Notes: a model not told the origin generated them from the sequence alone. Shown: positions 33,022 to 45,875, counted from the stretch's first letter. The stretch: DNA of 64,000 bases from Liquidambar formosana (GCA_039720395.1 CM077828.1:14377764-14441763), one strand, 5' to 3'. Numbers and translations are program-made.

Positions 33022-34994
33022 ATAAGAATTATCAATAGTGTCTTGTTTGTGACGTAGACATATTATGCGAATGAACACTTAAGCAACGTATTTAGGAGTC
33101 TTGTATTAATCAAAGTGTAAAAGGAAATATACATAATTTTGAATGTATTTTATACAGACATATGCACTCATTTTAATTTAATTTCTAACTGAAGCTTATG
33201 CAGATATTGAAAATTCAGCGGTGGCACACGACTCCTACAATGGGTTTGAAAACATTTGTCATATACCTGGTAAATTAATTTGATAATTGTTTACAAAAAA
33301 TCCGGTAATCCCTCGACATATTATAAATAAATAATGCCTTTTTTTTTTTTGTGTGGGGGGTAAAATCGAACCATTTTTGTTAGTTTCAAGTTGGAATGAA
33401 TTTGGTGAAAATCCCTTTTTCCCTGGGTAAAAACTTTATAGAAATTTTGGTAGCCTTCTGGTCTACCAAAATATTTTGGAAAAATTTTCGGGACTTAAAT
33501 GAGATAGGAAATGCATTACAAAAATCTGCAAAATTGGAATATTAAAATACAAAACAAATGCAATATGGACAAAACAAACTCAACTAATGATTATACTACA
33601 CTAGAGGGCAAAATTGAAATATTAAAATACAATGGTGGATGTGAAAGCATTCAAAAAGGGATTCCTTAAACTCAGCTCATTGTCTTTCCACTCATCTCCT
33701 TTGCAGAGGAATTCCCATTGTCCAAGAAGATCCACATTCTGTTCAAGTAGTCCAAAATCACAGAAAACAAATATTTTATATGAGCAATATTGTCTCCATT
33801 AGTATTCCTTAACTAGATTCATGTCTGAAACAAAAACTGAATTAGGTCTTGAGGAACTATTTCCATATGGAATTTTATCTGTGGGATTTTAATGCCTGAT
33901 TGCCAAAAAGGTGCTACCTATAACTACAAGGTGGCAGCAATGCACTAGAGCAATATTCTTATGCATGGTGAACAAAAGAAACATTAATTCATATGCCTAT
34001 TACTAATAGTATCTTAAACCTTATAACCAATACATGATTTAGACTAGTTATGATGCCAAGGAGATTCAAAAGCTCTTTTATTGAGCTCCCTGGCCCCGCC
34101 ACTGACCCATAGGCATTAAGCCTCAGGGCTCATTTATGAGAGCACATGTTATGCACGTGTCTTGTGCGTGCCATCCTTATGACATGCACGTGACACCAAG
34201 GACCATGTGTCAGTGTTGTATTGTCTCTGATATATATGTTGACTGTTGACAGAGTCAATCTTTGAACCTTTGCCATTAGCTAGGTGGCAGGTGCTGCTTG
34301 GCCATAAATTCTATGTATAAACACGAGTTATCAACAAATCCAATGCTTAAGCCTTCCACAATGGCAAAACAAGAAACTTTACTGAAGTAGTTGTTCAGAA
34401 GAAAATGCTTCTGCCAGTGCAAAGACAACAAGCTTGCACAAATTACTTGTCAAGATTTTTAGAGGGCAAAAAAAAAGGAAGAAAAAGAAAAGGAAAATCT
34501 GAATTAACCCTTGATAAAAGCAACATATAACACACTACATAATTAATTCATAACAAAATTATATGAGGTGACTCACTCTTGGCCAGTTGCCTATATTCTT
34601 GTTACACGTACATCACCATTGACGATGATCGAATACCAAATACTTGAAATTGTAGGCTTGTCTTATCATTGTATCATCGCACAAACATGTCCTCCAGCAT
34701 GAATTATGCTTCTTTCGATGGAACCTAGTGACTCACTCTTGGCAACTAAGATTCTAGTTCAGCAAATAAAGGTGCAACAATGAGGACAAAGGACCTACCT
34801 CTTTGGAGCATGTACCCTCTGTGATGACACCACTTTATTTTTGAACAAATTAATTCTAGACATTAGAGATACAGTGAGTCTTTGATGTATAAGCGTAGTG
34901 CGATTCGGAAGTAAAGAACTGCAAGGAAAACAATACATAATGTCATGATGTTATTAATCAAAATAAAAGACGAATAAGAATAAGAAGTTACCTA
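33022..34994. other. Region between HRD3A and NBS pseudogenes, unit 1
   Basis: About 2 kb with no gene seen. Positions 33238-34730 show no difference from 62047-63539 in unit 2. After 34730 unit 1 lacks about 100 bases present in unit 2, replaced by a short copy of nearby sequence. Confidence 0.6.
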
Positions 34995-35830
34995 TTATAT
35001 GAGATATATGAACGCAGCAGCAAAAAAGTCAAATCTTAAATGTGGATGTCTGGCATATGAGATGTCAAGTGAACTAGGATCGCTCCCTCCTAGTGCTTTA
35101 GCAATTTTTTTGGCAATCCCAATCTCATCAAAAGGATCGGATACACACACCCAAATTCTCCTGTCAAAATGTGCCTTCACATCGACATCATTGTAGGCTA
35201 GCTGGGTGAGAGTTGTCTCGCCGATTCCCCCCATGCCAACTATAGAGATGATATGGGAGCCCCTTTCTTTTTGACTGCCATCGCACAACAACTTGCTTAC
35301 TATAGTGTTCTTGTCCTGGTCACGACCGTGTACCTCCGATACATCAACAAAAGAGGTAGATCTGTGCCGCTCAGGATCTTCACTGCCAGCGATCGTGTTG
35401 AAATTGAAAGCACGTTGCTCAGAGGCAATGGAATCAAGTCTTTCCTTTAATTCTTTAATCTTGAGACCAATGTCACGACGCGAAACGACTCGAGTGAAAC
35501 AATAGCTGGGGGAAGGGATGTCGCGGCGTACCATCTTGTTTTTTTCGACTCCGTCAATTCGCAATTTGAGGAGGGCAGTGCTCCACTCGTCCAGCACGTC
35601 GTCCATGTCATAGGATAGGTCTTTGAGCCTTCCTAACCAGACTTTCACAGATTCTTCCCTTACTTGTCTCCTTTCCGCATCGACTAGCACCGCTTGGATG
35701 CTTTGCAGAGCGTGGGTGAGCTTTTCAACTTTGTCTCCACACCCGTGACCAGGCTCACCTCTTGTTCTATCTTTTGAGGTGCCAATGAAACTAGCCGATC
35801 CACGATTTTTGAAACAAGTTCACCAGCCAT
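34995..35830 (-). pseudogene. CC-NBS resistance-gene fragment (RGA type), unit 1
   Basis: The ATG at 35830-35828 opens MAGELVSKIVDRLVSLAPQK, a CC-NBS-LRR N-terminus. A frame change near 35735-35745 separates it from the longer open frame (231 codons from 35690). The coiled-coil shows WLGRLKDLSYDMDDVLDEW, the EDVID-type region. The nucleotide-binding domain follows with VGMGGIGETTLTQLAYND: the P-loop lysine is glutamate (codon 35217-35219), which should abolish nucleotide binding. The RNBS-A part (RRIWVCVSDPFD) is present, but the frame ends soon after at 34995, so the rest of NB-ARC and all LRRs are missing. Unit 2 ends in the same way, so truncation came before duplication. Intact relatives are intracellular immune receptors. 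Confidence 0.92.
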
Positions 35831-36027
35831 ACTTGGAGATATATAGATGACAATTGATTGACGAAAGTATCAAACTTACAGAGGCAATCCGGGCTTGCTC
35901 TGCTGATGCTTACCCTGCTTTCAATCTCTCAAGTTCCTTTTATAAATTGGGAAAGCCAACAAGAAAACAGTGGGTTTGAACTTGCTAAGAACGAGTGGGA
36001 ACAGTGCAGGGTAGATCTGGTTGGAAG
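35831..36027. other. Short sequence upstream of the NBS fragment
   Basis: About 200 bases up to the hAT element, with a minus-strand TATAAA-like site near 35939-35945. It could be the old NBS promoter. The host sequence resumes after the hAT element at 38327. Confidence 0.4.
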
Positions 36028-37667
36028 CAGGGGTGTTCATGGTTTTGGTTAAAATCGAAAACCAAACCCATTTTTTGTTACTAGGTTTGGTTTTGTTTCC
36101 AATTTTAGGAAACCGAATTAAATTGGTTTGGTTTTGGTTTTCATGTTTAAAAAACCAAACCAAATCGAAAAACCGAAAAAACCGAAAAACATATATATAT
36201 ATATATATATAGGGATAGGATTCAGGGGCACAAAGAAAAACACAAATTTTGACACAATACTTGAACCTTTAGATTTAAAGAGATTTAAGGGTGGAGATTA
36301 GTGCTTACATGGATGTCACTTAAGTAACTCATGATGTGGTGCTGACATGGACATTTAAAAAAAAACACAAAAAACAAAAAAACAAAAAAACAAAAACAAA
36401 ACAAAACAAAACCAAAATTATATTTCAAAATAAGATTTGTCTCTCCTTTTTGTTTCCCTATCGGGATAGGATCCAGGGACACAAAAAAAAAAAAAAAAAA
36501 CACACAACTTTTGACACAAAACTTGAACCTTTAAATTTAAAGAGATTTAAGGGTAGAGATTAGTGTTGCATGGATGTCACTTAAGTAACTCATGATGTGG
36601 TGTTGACATGGACATTTAAAAAAAATAAAAAACAAAAAAACGAAAACAAAACAAAACAAAACCAAAATTATATTTCAAAATAAGATTTGTCTCTCCTTTT
36701 TGTTTCTCTATCCATCACCAATAAAAAATTTTCCTAGGGTTCTATAACGATGGCGGTGGGTGACTCCGGCAACTAGCGACAATGACGATTACTAGACAAG
36801 GACGATTCAATGGAACTAATAGACGATGACAACGCAGCGGTAGAGAGTTTTGAAATTGAATTACCATTGATTTCATGGATCTATATAAGATTTTTATATC
36901 TGATTTAGAGTTGGTTTTGTGGCTATATTTTATCCTTTGATTTCACGGGTGTGTATTCTTTAATGAGTTTTTTCCGTTTCTCACATAAGCGTGTGTTCTT
37001 TTTCATTACATCCATGCCACAATTGATTTAAAAATTGACTATATACTATTTGATGAAATGCCACAACGCTTTTCATCCTTTTCAATAAACCAAGATTATA
37101 TAAGGGTAGTTGGGGAGATTATAAAAAAAAAAAATAATAATAATAATAATAAAAGAAAAAAAAAAAGGAAAGAAAGAAGGTGATGTGTATCAATAAAGCA
37201 CAAGAGAGAATGTAAGAAAAAAAAAAAAGGGAGAGGAGAGAAAAGAGAGGGATAAGTCTCGTTACAAACCTATCATCTTTTGCAATCTTCTGCAAATTTG
37301 AAAAAAATATGGCAAAGAGAAATGGGAGAAAAGAGAGTGACACGATGTCCACAACCACTAGCTTTCACTATCTCCGTCGTACACTACAACTGTCATCATC
37401 GTCCGATAAACTTTAATTAGGCTTTTGTGTGTTTTAGAGAAACCCAAAAGTGAGATAGAGAATATGATTTGAGTTTGAAATATATTTTTTGTTTTTTGTT
37501 TTTTGTTTTTTAATTTTAAATTGTACCATGTCAGCTCTACATCATTAGTTACTTAAGTGATATCCACGTCAGCACCAATCTCTATCCTTAAATCTCTTTA
37601 AATCTAAAGGTTCAAGTTTTGTGTCAAAAGTTGTGTTTTTTTTTGTGTCCCTGGATCCTATAACATA

Positions 37668-37716
<49 letters not shown>

Positions 37717-38318
37717 TGATATATTACATATTAAACTTAGTTTATAAATTTTCTATTCTAATAAAGGAAGAATAGGTAATAGATTCAAAATAAACTTAGT
37801 TTGTAAATTTTCTATTCTAATAAGGTAGAATAAGTAATAGATTTAAAATAGTAGTACACTACCGGAAGAAAGACGTTTAGAATAGGTGCTTTTTTTAGAT
37901 TTTAACTTTTTTATTGTTTTTTCTTTATTAGATTGGCATGTATTAAACTAACTATTAATGTTGTGTGAGATATTGGCATGAATTAGATTGGAGATTTAAA
38001 CTTGGATTAACATAAGTCAACACTTTTCCATTTTGATATAATGTTTAATGTTTTTTTTGGTGGCAAATGTAATGATTTTATTAAAAATATTTTTATTTGA
38101 AATTTGGTTTGTCATTTTTTCCATTTTCAATTATTTGTTGCTACTTGATAGGATAAAACCAAAACCGAACTGAACCAAACCGAAATTTTATGATTTGGTT
38201 TCGTTTGGTTTTTTTATAGTAGGTTTGGTTTTGGTTTGAGAAGCAAAAAACCGAAATATAATGGTTTGATTTGAAATCTACCCTAAAACCAAACCAAACC
38301 AAACCACGAACACCCCTA
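36028..38318. mobile_element. hAT-type element, 2291 bp including a nested insertion
   Basis: The ends are CAGGGGTGTTCATGG and, inverted, TAGGGGTGTTCGTGG, both followed by TTGGTTT-rich sequence. They are flanked by a perfect 8-bp duplication GTTGGAAG (36020-36027 and 38319-38326), the size hAT elements make. The subterminal parts are full of AAACCAAAC/GGTTTGGTT. No transposase was seen. A long-TIR element (36212-37662) is nested inside, so the hAT backbone is only about 840 bp. Confidence 0.9.
36212..37662. mobile_element. Nested long-TIR element with a duplicated left arm
   Basis: GGATAGGATTCAGGGGCACA on the left and the inverted ATAGGATCCAGGGACACAAA on the right match over about 150 bases, including CACTTAAGTAACT. 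The left arm is present twice in tandem (36212 and 36463, period 251). It lies within an AT microsatellite, so a target duplication cannot be defined. No coding region was seen. Confidence 0.8.
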
Positions 38319-38832
38319 GTTGGAAGACAGTTGACCTCAAAATGGTAACGTACTGGTAATGGCTGGTGACGATATCATGCATTTCGTGAGAAAGAAATGT
38401 CTAGCGACTTTGACTCTTCTAAACTTTTAGGTCTCCGCACTAAATCTAAAGAATTGTTACCTTCGGGTACGTTATTCAAATTGTAAGTTGGCACATTTTT
38501 TCTGATAAATTTTCATTTTTTATTTTTTTTTAATCTCATGTCATATTTTGGTAAAGTGTGATTGCATTACAAAATGTAACATGAGGTAATAAAAAATGTG
38601 ATCACTTATGTGATTACTTAGGTATGATACTCTTTCGTGTGTTTTTTTTTTTTTTTTTTTTTTTTTTGAGTTCTATCGAATTCCCCATTGTTTAATGGTA
38701 TTAGAGTTGATATTCTTTCTCATTTCTTGAATGAGAAGAATATTTAATCTAACAATGAACTTGATCAAATGTAATTCCTACAAAAAGATGTTAGTCAGTG
38801 TCTATGATCCATCTCTTATTATATACAGAGAA
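38319..38832. other. Unassigned sequence between two hAT elements
   Basis: About 500 bases with a poly-T run near 38641-38667. No gene was recognised. It probably continues the flank of the NBS fragment. Confidence 0.4.
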
Positions 38833-39288
38833 TAGGGGTGTTCATGGTTTGGTTTGGTTTTAGTTCCAACTTTAAAAAATTGAATTAATTTGGTTTGGTT
38901 TGGTTTATGTTTGCATGTTAAAAAAACCAAACCAAACCAAACTGAAAAATCGAAAAAACCGAAGTATATATATGGATATTATAATAATATATATTAAACT
39001 TCAATATGTAAATTTCTTATTGCTTTAATTGACATATGTTAATGTGTTTCCATTTTGATACAATATTTAATGCATTTTTTAGTCGACAATGTTTAATGTT
39101 ATTAATAAAACCGTTTTTATTTTTAATTTGGATTGTCATTTTTCCTATTTTGTTATGTGTATCAAATCATCCATGATTTGATACTATTTGATAAGGAAAA
39201 AACCGAAACCAAACTGATATTTTTTGGTTTTGTTATTTTCATACTATGGTTTGGTTTGAAATTTACTCTAAAACCGAACCAAGCCGAA
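38833..39288. mobile_element. hAT-type MITE, 456 bp, right terminus eroded
   Basis: Starts TAGGGGTGTTCATGGTTTGG like the larger hAT and shares its GGTTTGGTTT and ATCGAAAAAACCGAA sequences. Flanking ACAGAGAA is repeated at 38825-38832 and 39289-39296. The right end lacks the expected CACCCCT, as if about 7 bases of the terminus were lost. Confidence 0.82.
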
Positions 39289-39474
39289 ACAGAGAAAAAG
39301 AGTCTGTTTCTTATAAGGTTAACCGTCGAAAATGTAGTGTGAGGCCAACTTGCAAAAGCCTACCTGTAACTTGTATTTTGTGAAACCAATTGTCAGATTA
39401 GATAACTATTTTATATAAGCAATATATACGAAAAATCAAATTAATCTGATATTGATTATTTTTCGATTCAAAAC

Positions 39475-40297
39475 TGTTGGGGATAATTGTGGATATTGTG
39501 AATTAAATTCGTCATAGAATATTTATTAAAATTAAGCATGAATACAACTTATAACACAAATTAAGAAATCACAAATAGAATGAAATTGAACATGGATAAA
39601 TAAAATAATATTCGCAATTTGAATTAACAAAATATCAACACAAGAGATATATTTAATTAAAATAAAATAGTGTAAGAAGAGCTAGCCTGTGGGAAGGCAC
39701 GTGAGATTACGCTGTCCTAAAGAAACTATCGCCTCCCTACGTACAGGTGCTGACGAACGATAGGACCTCCAAGATACAACCCCAAAGCTCACAGCTCTCT
39801 CTTCTATGGGTACGTCCACAAGAAGAGTATAGTGAACCCGTCCACGATTAGTTGCCCGTAAATACAAAATATAAAATAACTCAATAAAACTCTTAGAGAA
39901 ATATAGTAGAAAAGGATTGAGAAGACAATGTAAAAAACCCTTTGTTCATGTAAAGAAGCCCACTATTTATAATAGTAAAATGCTGAAATTGATTTGAGCT
40001 AATAAAGGCCCAAAATAAATATCACAATAATTCTTATAACAGCCCAATTAATAATATGAAATAAAAGCCCAACGGCTAGTAACGGACACTCATAAATTAT
40101 AGAAATTAAGACTTAACGGTCAATGAAATAAAACTCATAAAATCAGCCCATAAAGTCACGTGTGTGCCACATCATATCTCTCACGCGCCACGTCATGACA
40201 CGGCTGGCTGGTCCGGGTCGAGACGGGTTACATATGTGCGCACACGTGTGTGGTTCGAAGTTTTGAAACTTTAAAGAAAATCACATATTTTCTAATA
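39475..40297 (-). repeat. LTR (left copy) of the non-autonomous retrotransposon
   Basis: Plus strand begins TGTTGGGGATAATTG and ends TTTTCTAATA; the expected terminal CA is TA here. It differs from the right copy at about 20 of 823 positions by eye, mostly transitions. Confidence 0.92.
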
Positions 40298-42298
40298 ATC
40301 CCCCATAAGATTCAAAACTTCAATAAATAAATAAATGAAATAAATATATACACAGATAAAATATATATAGGGCAACTATATACTATGCAATGGGTGTAGG
40401 TGTCTTCTGGACTTGAACCTCACTTAGTGTTAACCGTTTCCATTTGAGGAGTCATAGAGGCAAAGCCTTGAACTAGACCCCTTGAGCCAAATTTCAACAA
40501 GTCACACACATAGTATTGATATAGGACTTGGTTCTAGGCGGGTTAGCGCAATTTATGGCCATGCGCTATATCTTGATTTTCATGAGAGTTTCTAAGGTTA
40601 GCCCAAACCCATAGTCGCGGCCTCACGGCGGCTCTCACATAGGTAAGTCCTTCAAGGGTACTGCGACTGTACCCTGCAGGAGTGTTCCTGCCTCGGGCTT
40701 ATTCAGAGTAAAACTCTTCCTTACTGTCACATCAGTAGCACTCTCATCATAGGGATGGGGAGGAGACACTCTTTTGGTAAAAAGTGCTTTTTATGAGTCA
40801 CATGCTGCGGATTGTTTCTACCCATTGAACCTTCTTCATGGGATCTCCAATCACAAAGGTTGGGTTAATTACTTCCGTTGGTGACTCCCTATGGGCTAAA
40901 GCCCCATCCCCCTCAATGGATAGAGTAACTGCATTTCTTTATAACCTCTGAATCATTGATCGGCCACATTTCATGCATCATATTCTGCATCTCATCAAAA
41001 TATTGGCATCATCATTTTATTTCCTGCATCACATAGTGTTTTACATAGACATTAGTCAAACTTTAAATGATATAAACATGCCAATATAGTGAACCCCCAC
41101 ACTAATGATTGAATATTTTCATTTTTCAAATGAGTTCACAAATAAATATACTTGACTCTGAAAATGATTTCTCGCAATCATCTCATGAGCAAATTATAAT
41201 CATGATAGTATAATAAACTCTAAGATTCTCATTGAATAAGTAGAATATAGTAAATATTATGCAATTTCTCAAGAGGACCATCCATGATTGCTATGTACAT
41301 ATTATAATGCAAATCACAAGATAATATTGTCACCCAATTCATAATATACATGCTCTAACTAAATGGAACAACTATTTTATTTCCATGTTCTTCATATGAT
41401 CAATATTAAAAAACTAAAGTGATAACACTTTTCTAAATTATAACCTTTAGAGTCTCAATCAAACAGTTATAAATCTATACCTCAATATTGTGTCCACATA
41501 GAAATAATTAGGATATGCCTCAATAAATATTTCTTAGTAATAACCCCCACATTAAAATAATTTATTTTAATTCTACATTTATATTCAACAAGCCAACACA
41601 CGGTCATGTACGTTCATCACATAGTTTTAATACAACATGTAATTGAATTCAGTAGACATGTAAACTAAAATAAGGATTGACAATGACAAATAGGCATCTA
41701 AGTCTCATGAGAACCACATATTCTAAATAAATGAATTCAATTTCAAAGGTTTAAAATCAAAGTTTATTGATAATCCTCAATGCAATAGGCATATCAATAT
41801 GCATAAGCCATAACAATGATGTATTGCTAAAACAAAACAATACAAAATATCAAAGAATTTCACATGTTTCAATACTACTATGTAGTATTATATTCCCATA
41901 AATTTGCACAGTTGGAAATGGTTCTAAATTCATTCTCATTAATACATTTGCATGAATGCAAAAATGAACATTTAAATAAAACAACTCATATAATTTATAA
42001 GGTTCTGAAAATATCTCTTCTACATATCCTCTACCCTCATTTCCATTTTATTCAATTTCATAAGAAAGCTAATAGATATTTATCAAGGATACTAGCAGAC
42101 TAATATAGCATTAGCCAAAAAATAAATAAATAAATAAATAAACATTCTCATGGGTTCTAAATTTAAGTGCAATAGCACCGGAAGAGAAATTTGGTCTCAA
42201 TGCTAGAAAATAGTTTTTCAGTAGAAATTAAGAAGGCCGACGAGTCACCAAAAAATACACGGAGTAGATACTAGGCAAAATTAACTTGTGGCTCCATT

Positions 42299-42335
<37 letters not shown>

Positions 42336-43572
42336 CACTTAGTCTAATAACATACATAGATTAGTTGAACAATTCCCATAAAAATCCCTCACATAATTTA
42401 AGCATTCACCCTTCCAGTTTTCTCAACAAAATAAAAGTTTAGAGCAACATATATCATAAAATAACTACAAGTGATTGGTACCACGTAGACGAACAGGAGT
42501 TTGTTTTAACTTCATTAGCCCTCATCAAGATAGATTACAGATCAAAATGCGCAACTTTGAGTTTAAGCAAATCAAAACATGATTGCATCTCAATCCAATT
42601 AAAATAGCAAAAGAAACTCAATATCAATTCTAAATTACCCATTAAGCTATTAACGGCTAAAAGAATAAGAACACAACATGTAACCAATAAAACACACTAG
42701 CCATTAATTACAAGGTTTGCACAATGAAGCTATTCTCATAACCAATGGCTATACTAATAATATCACAATGAAAGACAATTGCAGTTTATAAAAAATAAAA
42801 AATAAATAAATTTATACAAGACAAATGTAACTTTAAATTGCTACGTACCCTTTTGTTTCAGCACTAAATATGAATTGTTTCATATTAACTAACTCCTTAA
42901 GTAGTGAAGCTAACCGTTATGATTTGAAAAATAAATTACTTCTTGATATACTCAACAGCTAGAGATCTCTAAAATAACACAAAATCAAATTCTTAATAAT
43001 ATAACACAAAATAATTTTCTCATTAGAACACTATTACTATTCATAAAATACACACTATCTGATCTTTACAATTTCAAGAAGTCACCATAGCATAATAATG
43101 TTATGTAAGTCCATCCTTCTCACTCACAACCCAATAGCTAAGATTAGATTCGAAAGATTTTAAATAAATCTATTTTCCCTTAAAGTTGAAAGAAATTCAC
43201 AGTACATGTGATGTGTGGGCTGTGTTGGAAAAAAAAATCACACAATAAAATGTAAAACACAATCCGAAAAATTAAAACTTCTTCAACAAACAATTAATTA
43301 GAGTAGAAGAAAAGTAGGAAGAAATATACATTCTACCAACTCCTATGGACCTATTTTCCAGTATGTAACAGTAGTAGTAGGGCATTAAAATTAGATAGTT
43401 TTATTACGTCACGTGTAAGAAATAAAATAGCAATAAAACATTAAATAGCAAACTGTTATGGGCCAATGGCTTTAAAGCTAAAAAAAAACCGACTAAATGT
43501 TGAAAACATTGGCTTCAAACCTAAAATGACTAAATATTAAAAACATGGGTCATCTATTATGAATTAAATAAA
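40298..43572. other. Interior of the non-autonomous retrotransposon, left part
   Basis: No coding region was seen. It includes an (AAAT)n run near 42117-42141 and a poly-T of about 36 bases at 42299-42335. Confidence 0.7.
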
Positions 43573-45009
43573 GGGAATTTTGGCCAACACCCCTATGTAT
43601 AAGAGTTCTTAGACAATAGAACCCATAAAAACTAACGTTTGGTGAAAACCCCTTTTGACAGTAAAAAGACTAAAACACCCTTGTTTTAACAACTTACCTT
43701 AATTTACAAACTTGCCATTTCACACCCCCCCGAAAATCAGCCTTCTCCCACGCCTCATTTTTCCCGGTGAGTATACATATAGAAAAAAAAAACGGCACTA
43801 AAAACCTTCCAAAAGTCACATTCATCATTCACACCATACCAAAAGTCAATTATAAGGTTTTTTCTCACTCTTTCGAGTGTCCCAAAGTGCTTCTGGTGAT
43901 AATATATCATAGCTAATAATAACATACGGTTTACTATTTGTGATTTGTAAAATTTATACATACAATAGTATTAATTTACTGTTGTATGTTTTATAAATTT
44001 ATACATACAATAGTATCTGTTGTCTGCTTTATAAAATTTATACATACAATAGTATCACTTTACTGTTGTTTGCTTTGAAAAAATTAAACAGCACATAATA
44101 ACAGTTTACTATTTATGTTATAAAAAACACTATAGGTGACAGTATCATAATACTATTCATCTATTTGAAGCAAAAAATATGAATTCCAAGGAAAAAAAAC
44201 TCAAAATAGTACTATATATGGTAACATGATACTTTTGGCAAAACAAATTGCACTGTTCCAAAAAATAATGTGTAACAGTACCAATATACTATTTGAAAAT
44301 GGTAATTACACAGTAACAGCATACTGTTCCATATTAAAAAACACATCTACAAATCGCACTGTTACAAAAAATAGTGTGCAATAGTACCAATATACTGTTG
44401 GAATAAGAAAAATAGTCAAAAAGTTTTTCCGAACAAATCATACACCCCAAAAATTAATATATCTAAAGTTTCAAACAAAGACACAAAAAAATAAATAAAT
44501 AAATAAATAAACCAGCCCAGATCTGAAGTTTAAAGAAGAAGAAGAAGAAGAAAAAGAAGAAGATCATGATGACATCCGGGACAATGATCGGAGAAGTTCA
44601 GTCGCCGTCGAAGAAGAAAGTTGATCTGATTTTTCAGATCTGATACTATAGCAGAATGCTTCCCTCCCATCCTTCTTCTTCTACTACTTCGTCTGCTTCT
44701 TCTTCTTCTTCTTCTTCCTTAAAACTAGATCTTCATAGCCATCATGGCCTCCCCTCTTCAACCGCTGCTACCACTCCTCTCCCTCTCTCTCTCTCTCTTT
44801 CTCTCTCTATCTCTCTCTTTCCTTCCCCCCCTCCCTTCTTCCTGTAAATGAATTGGGTTGTAAATATAAAAGGTTAAAATAGGTATTTTCAAAAAAATAT
44901 TTCCTTTTGCTTAAAGAATCTTTAAAAAAGGGGTTTTGGAGTTAAAAAATCTTATGGTGGGTTTTTTGTTAAAAGCAATCCCCTAATAGGGGTTATTGCT
45001 AATTTCCCC
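43573..45009. mobile_element. Mutator-like non-autonomous element B, 1437 bp
   Basis: The ends are GGGAATTTTGGCCAACACCC and, inverted, GGGGAAATTAGCAATAACCC. A perfect 9-bp duplication TTAAATAAA flanks it (43564-43572 and 45010-45018). It lies in the LTR retrotransposon interior. Terminal 80 bases match element A at 19685-21273 in inverted orientation. The interior repeats an ATTTATACATACAATAGTAT motif (about 43955, 43998, 44040) and has a CT-rich and GAA-rich leader-like part (44535-44850) with a 63-codon Ser-rich open frame of no known family. Confidence 0.9.
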
Positions 45010-45875
45010 TTAAATAAAATAACGCTTAAAATATAAAGGATGAAACGACCAAAAGAGTGCTAAAAACAAATAGCCATGTGACTGCATTACTGCATCTAAG
45101 AAATTATAACACACCCAAGGAAGCTCCTACTACATAATATAGTCACACCACCTAAATTATTAACTTGATCTCAATCATCAATAAAAACAAGGAATTAAGT
45201 AGGAAGATAAAAAGATTTTTAACAGATTGTATATGCGTCCATGTGTGTGTCCATGTGTCCTATTTTTACAAAATTGCTAGTAAAAATTTAATGACACAAA
45301 AGTCCAAAAAGAACAATCATATATTTCATATAGTAGACCAAACCAATCCTGGATTAAGCATATATACTCGTCCAGTTAAATCATAAAAGGTATATCAGAA
45401 TTTCTATTCAAAATATTTAAACGAATCAATGAATCCGATCAATAGAGAAAGTAACATTCAATCATTTCCATTAGAGGTGTGACACGGATCAAGCTTCAGA
45501 CACTCTCTTTTATATGTGTATCAATCTATCAGATATGAAGCACCAACACACCACGGTATGGGAAGTAGAAGATCAAGCATGACACATTGGATTGGACATT
45601 CAACAGTATGAAGTGTCCGAAATCCTCAACTTCCTTACATTAAGTCATTGTATATACATGACACATGCATGATGGTACAAGATATATAATCCAAATAATA
45701 TCTACACAACCTGATCTAGATCACTAGTCCAATATAACCCAGTTTTTCAATACCGTAGAGTATTGATAAAAACAAAAACATACCGATTTGGCTACGTATA
45801 TATCAACCAATACGATTTAAATAAATTTCCATCAACAAAAACCACATTAATTAGAGATTGATAGTTCCTTTAGAT
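45010..45875. other. Interior of the non-autonomous retrotransposon, right part
   Basis: Non-coding. On the minus strand it begins right after the LTR with ATCTAAAGGAACTATCAATC, which is where the primer binding site should lie. The tRNA match is not obvious. Confidence 0.6.

Larger units (their letters stand above)
19175..35690 (+). repeat. Segmental duplication, unit 1
   Basis: Old LTR relic, TIR element, HRD3A pseudogene and NBS fragment in the same order and orientation as 50262-64000. The offset is about 29.5 kb at the left and 28.8 kb at the right; most of the difference comes from the exon 1/intron 1 deletion and the long-TIR insertion. The true outer limits lie under the gypsy element and beyond the NBS fragment. 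Confidence 0.93.

Noticed and set aside
39682..39867. 61-codon minus-strand frame in the LTR, also longer in the right LTR (45933-46268)
   Set aside because: It is part of the LTR after the TATA box, a transcribed leader; no sign of a conserved protein.
44656..44847. Ser-rich 63-codon frame in Mutator-like element B
   Set aside because: Simple TCT/CTC repeats explain it; kept only as a note on possible captured sequence.
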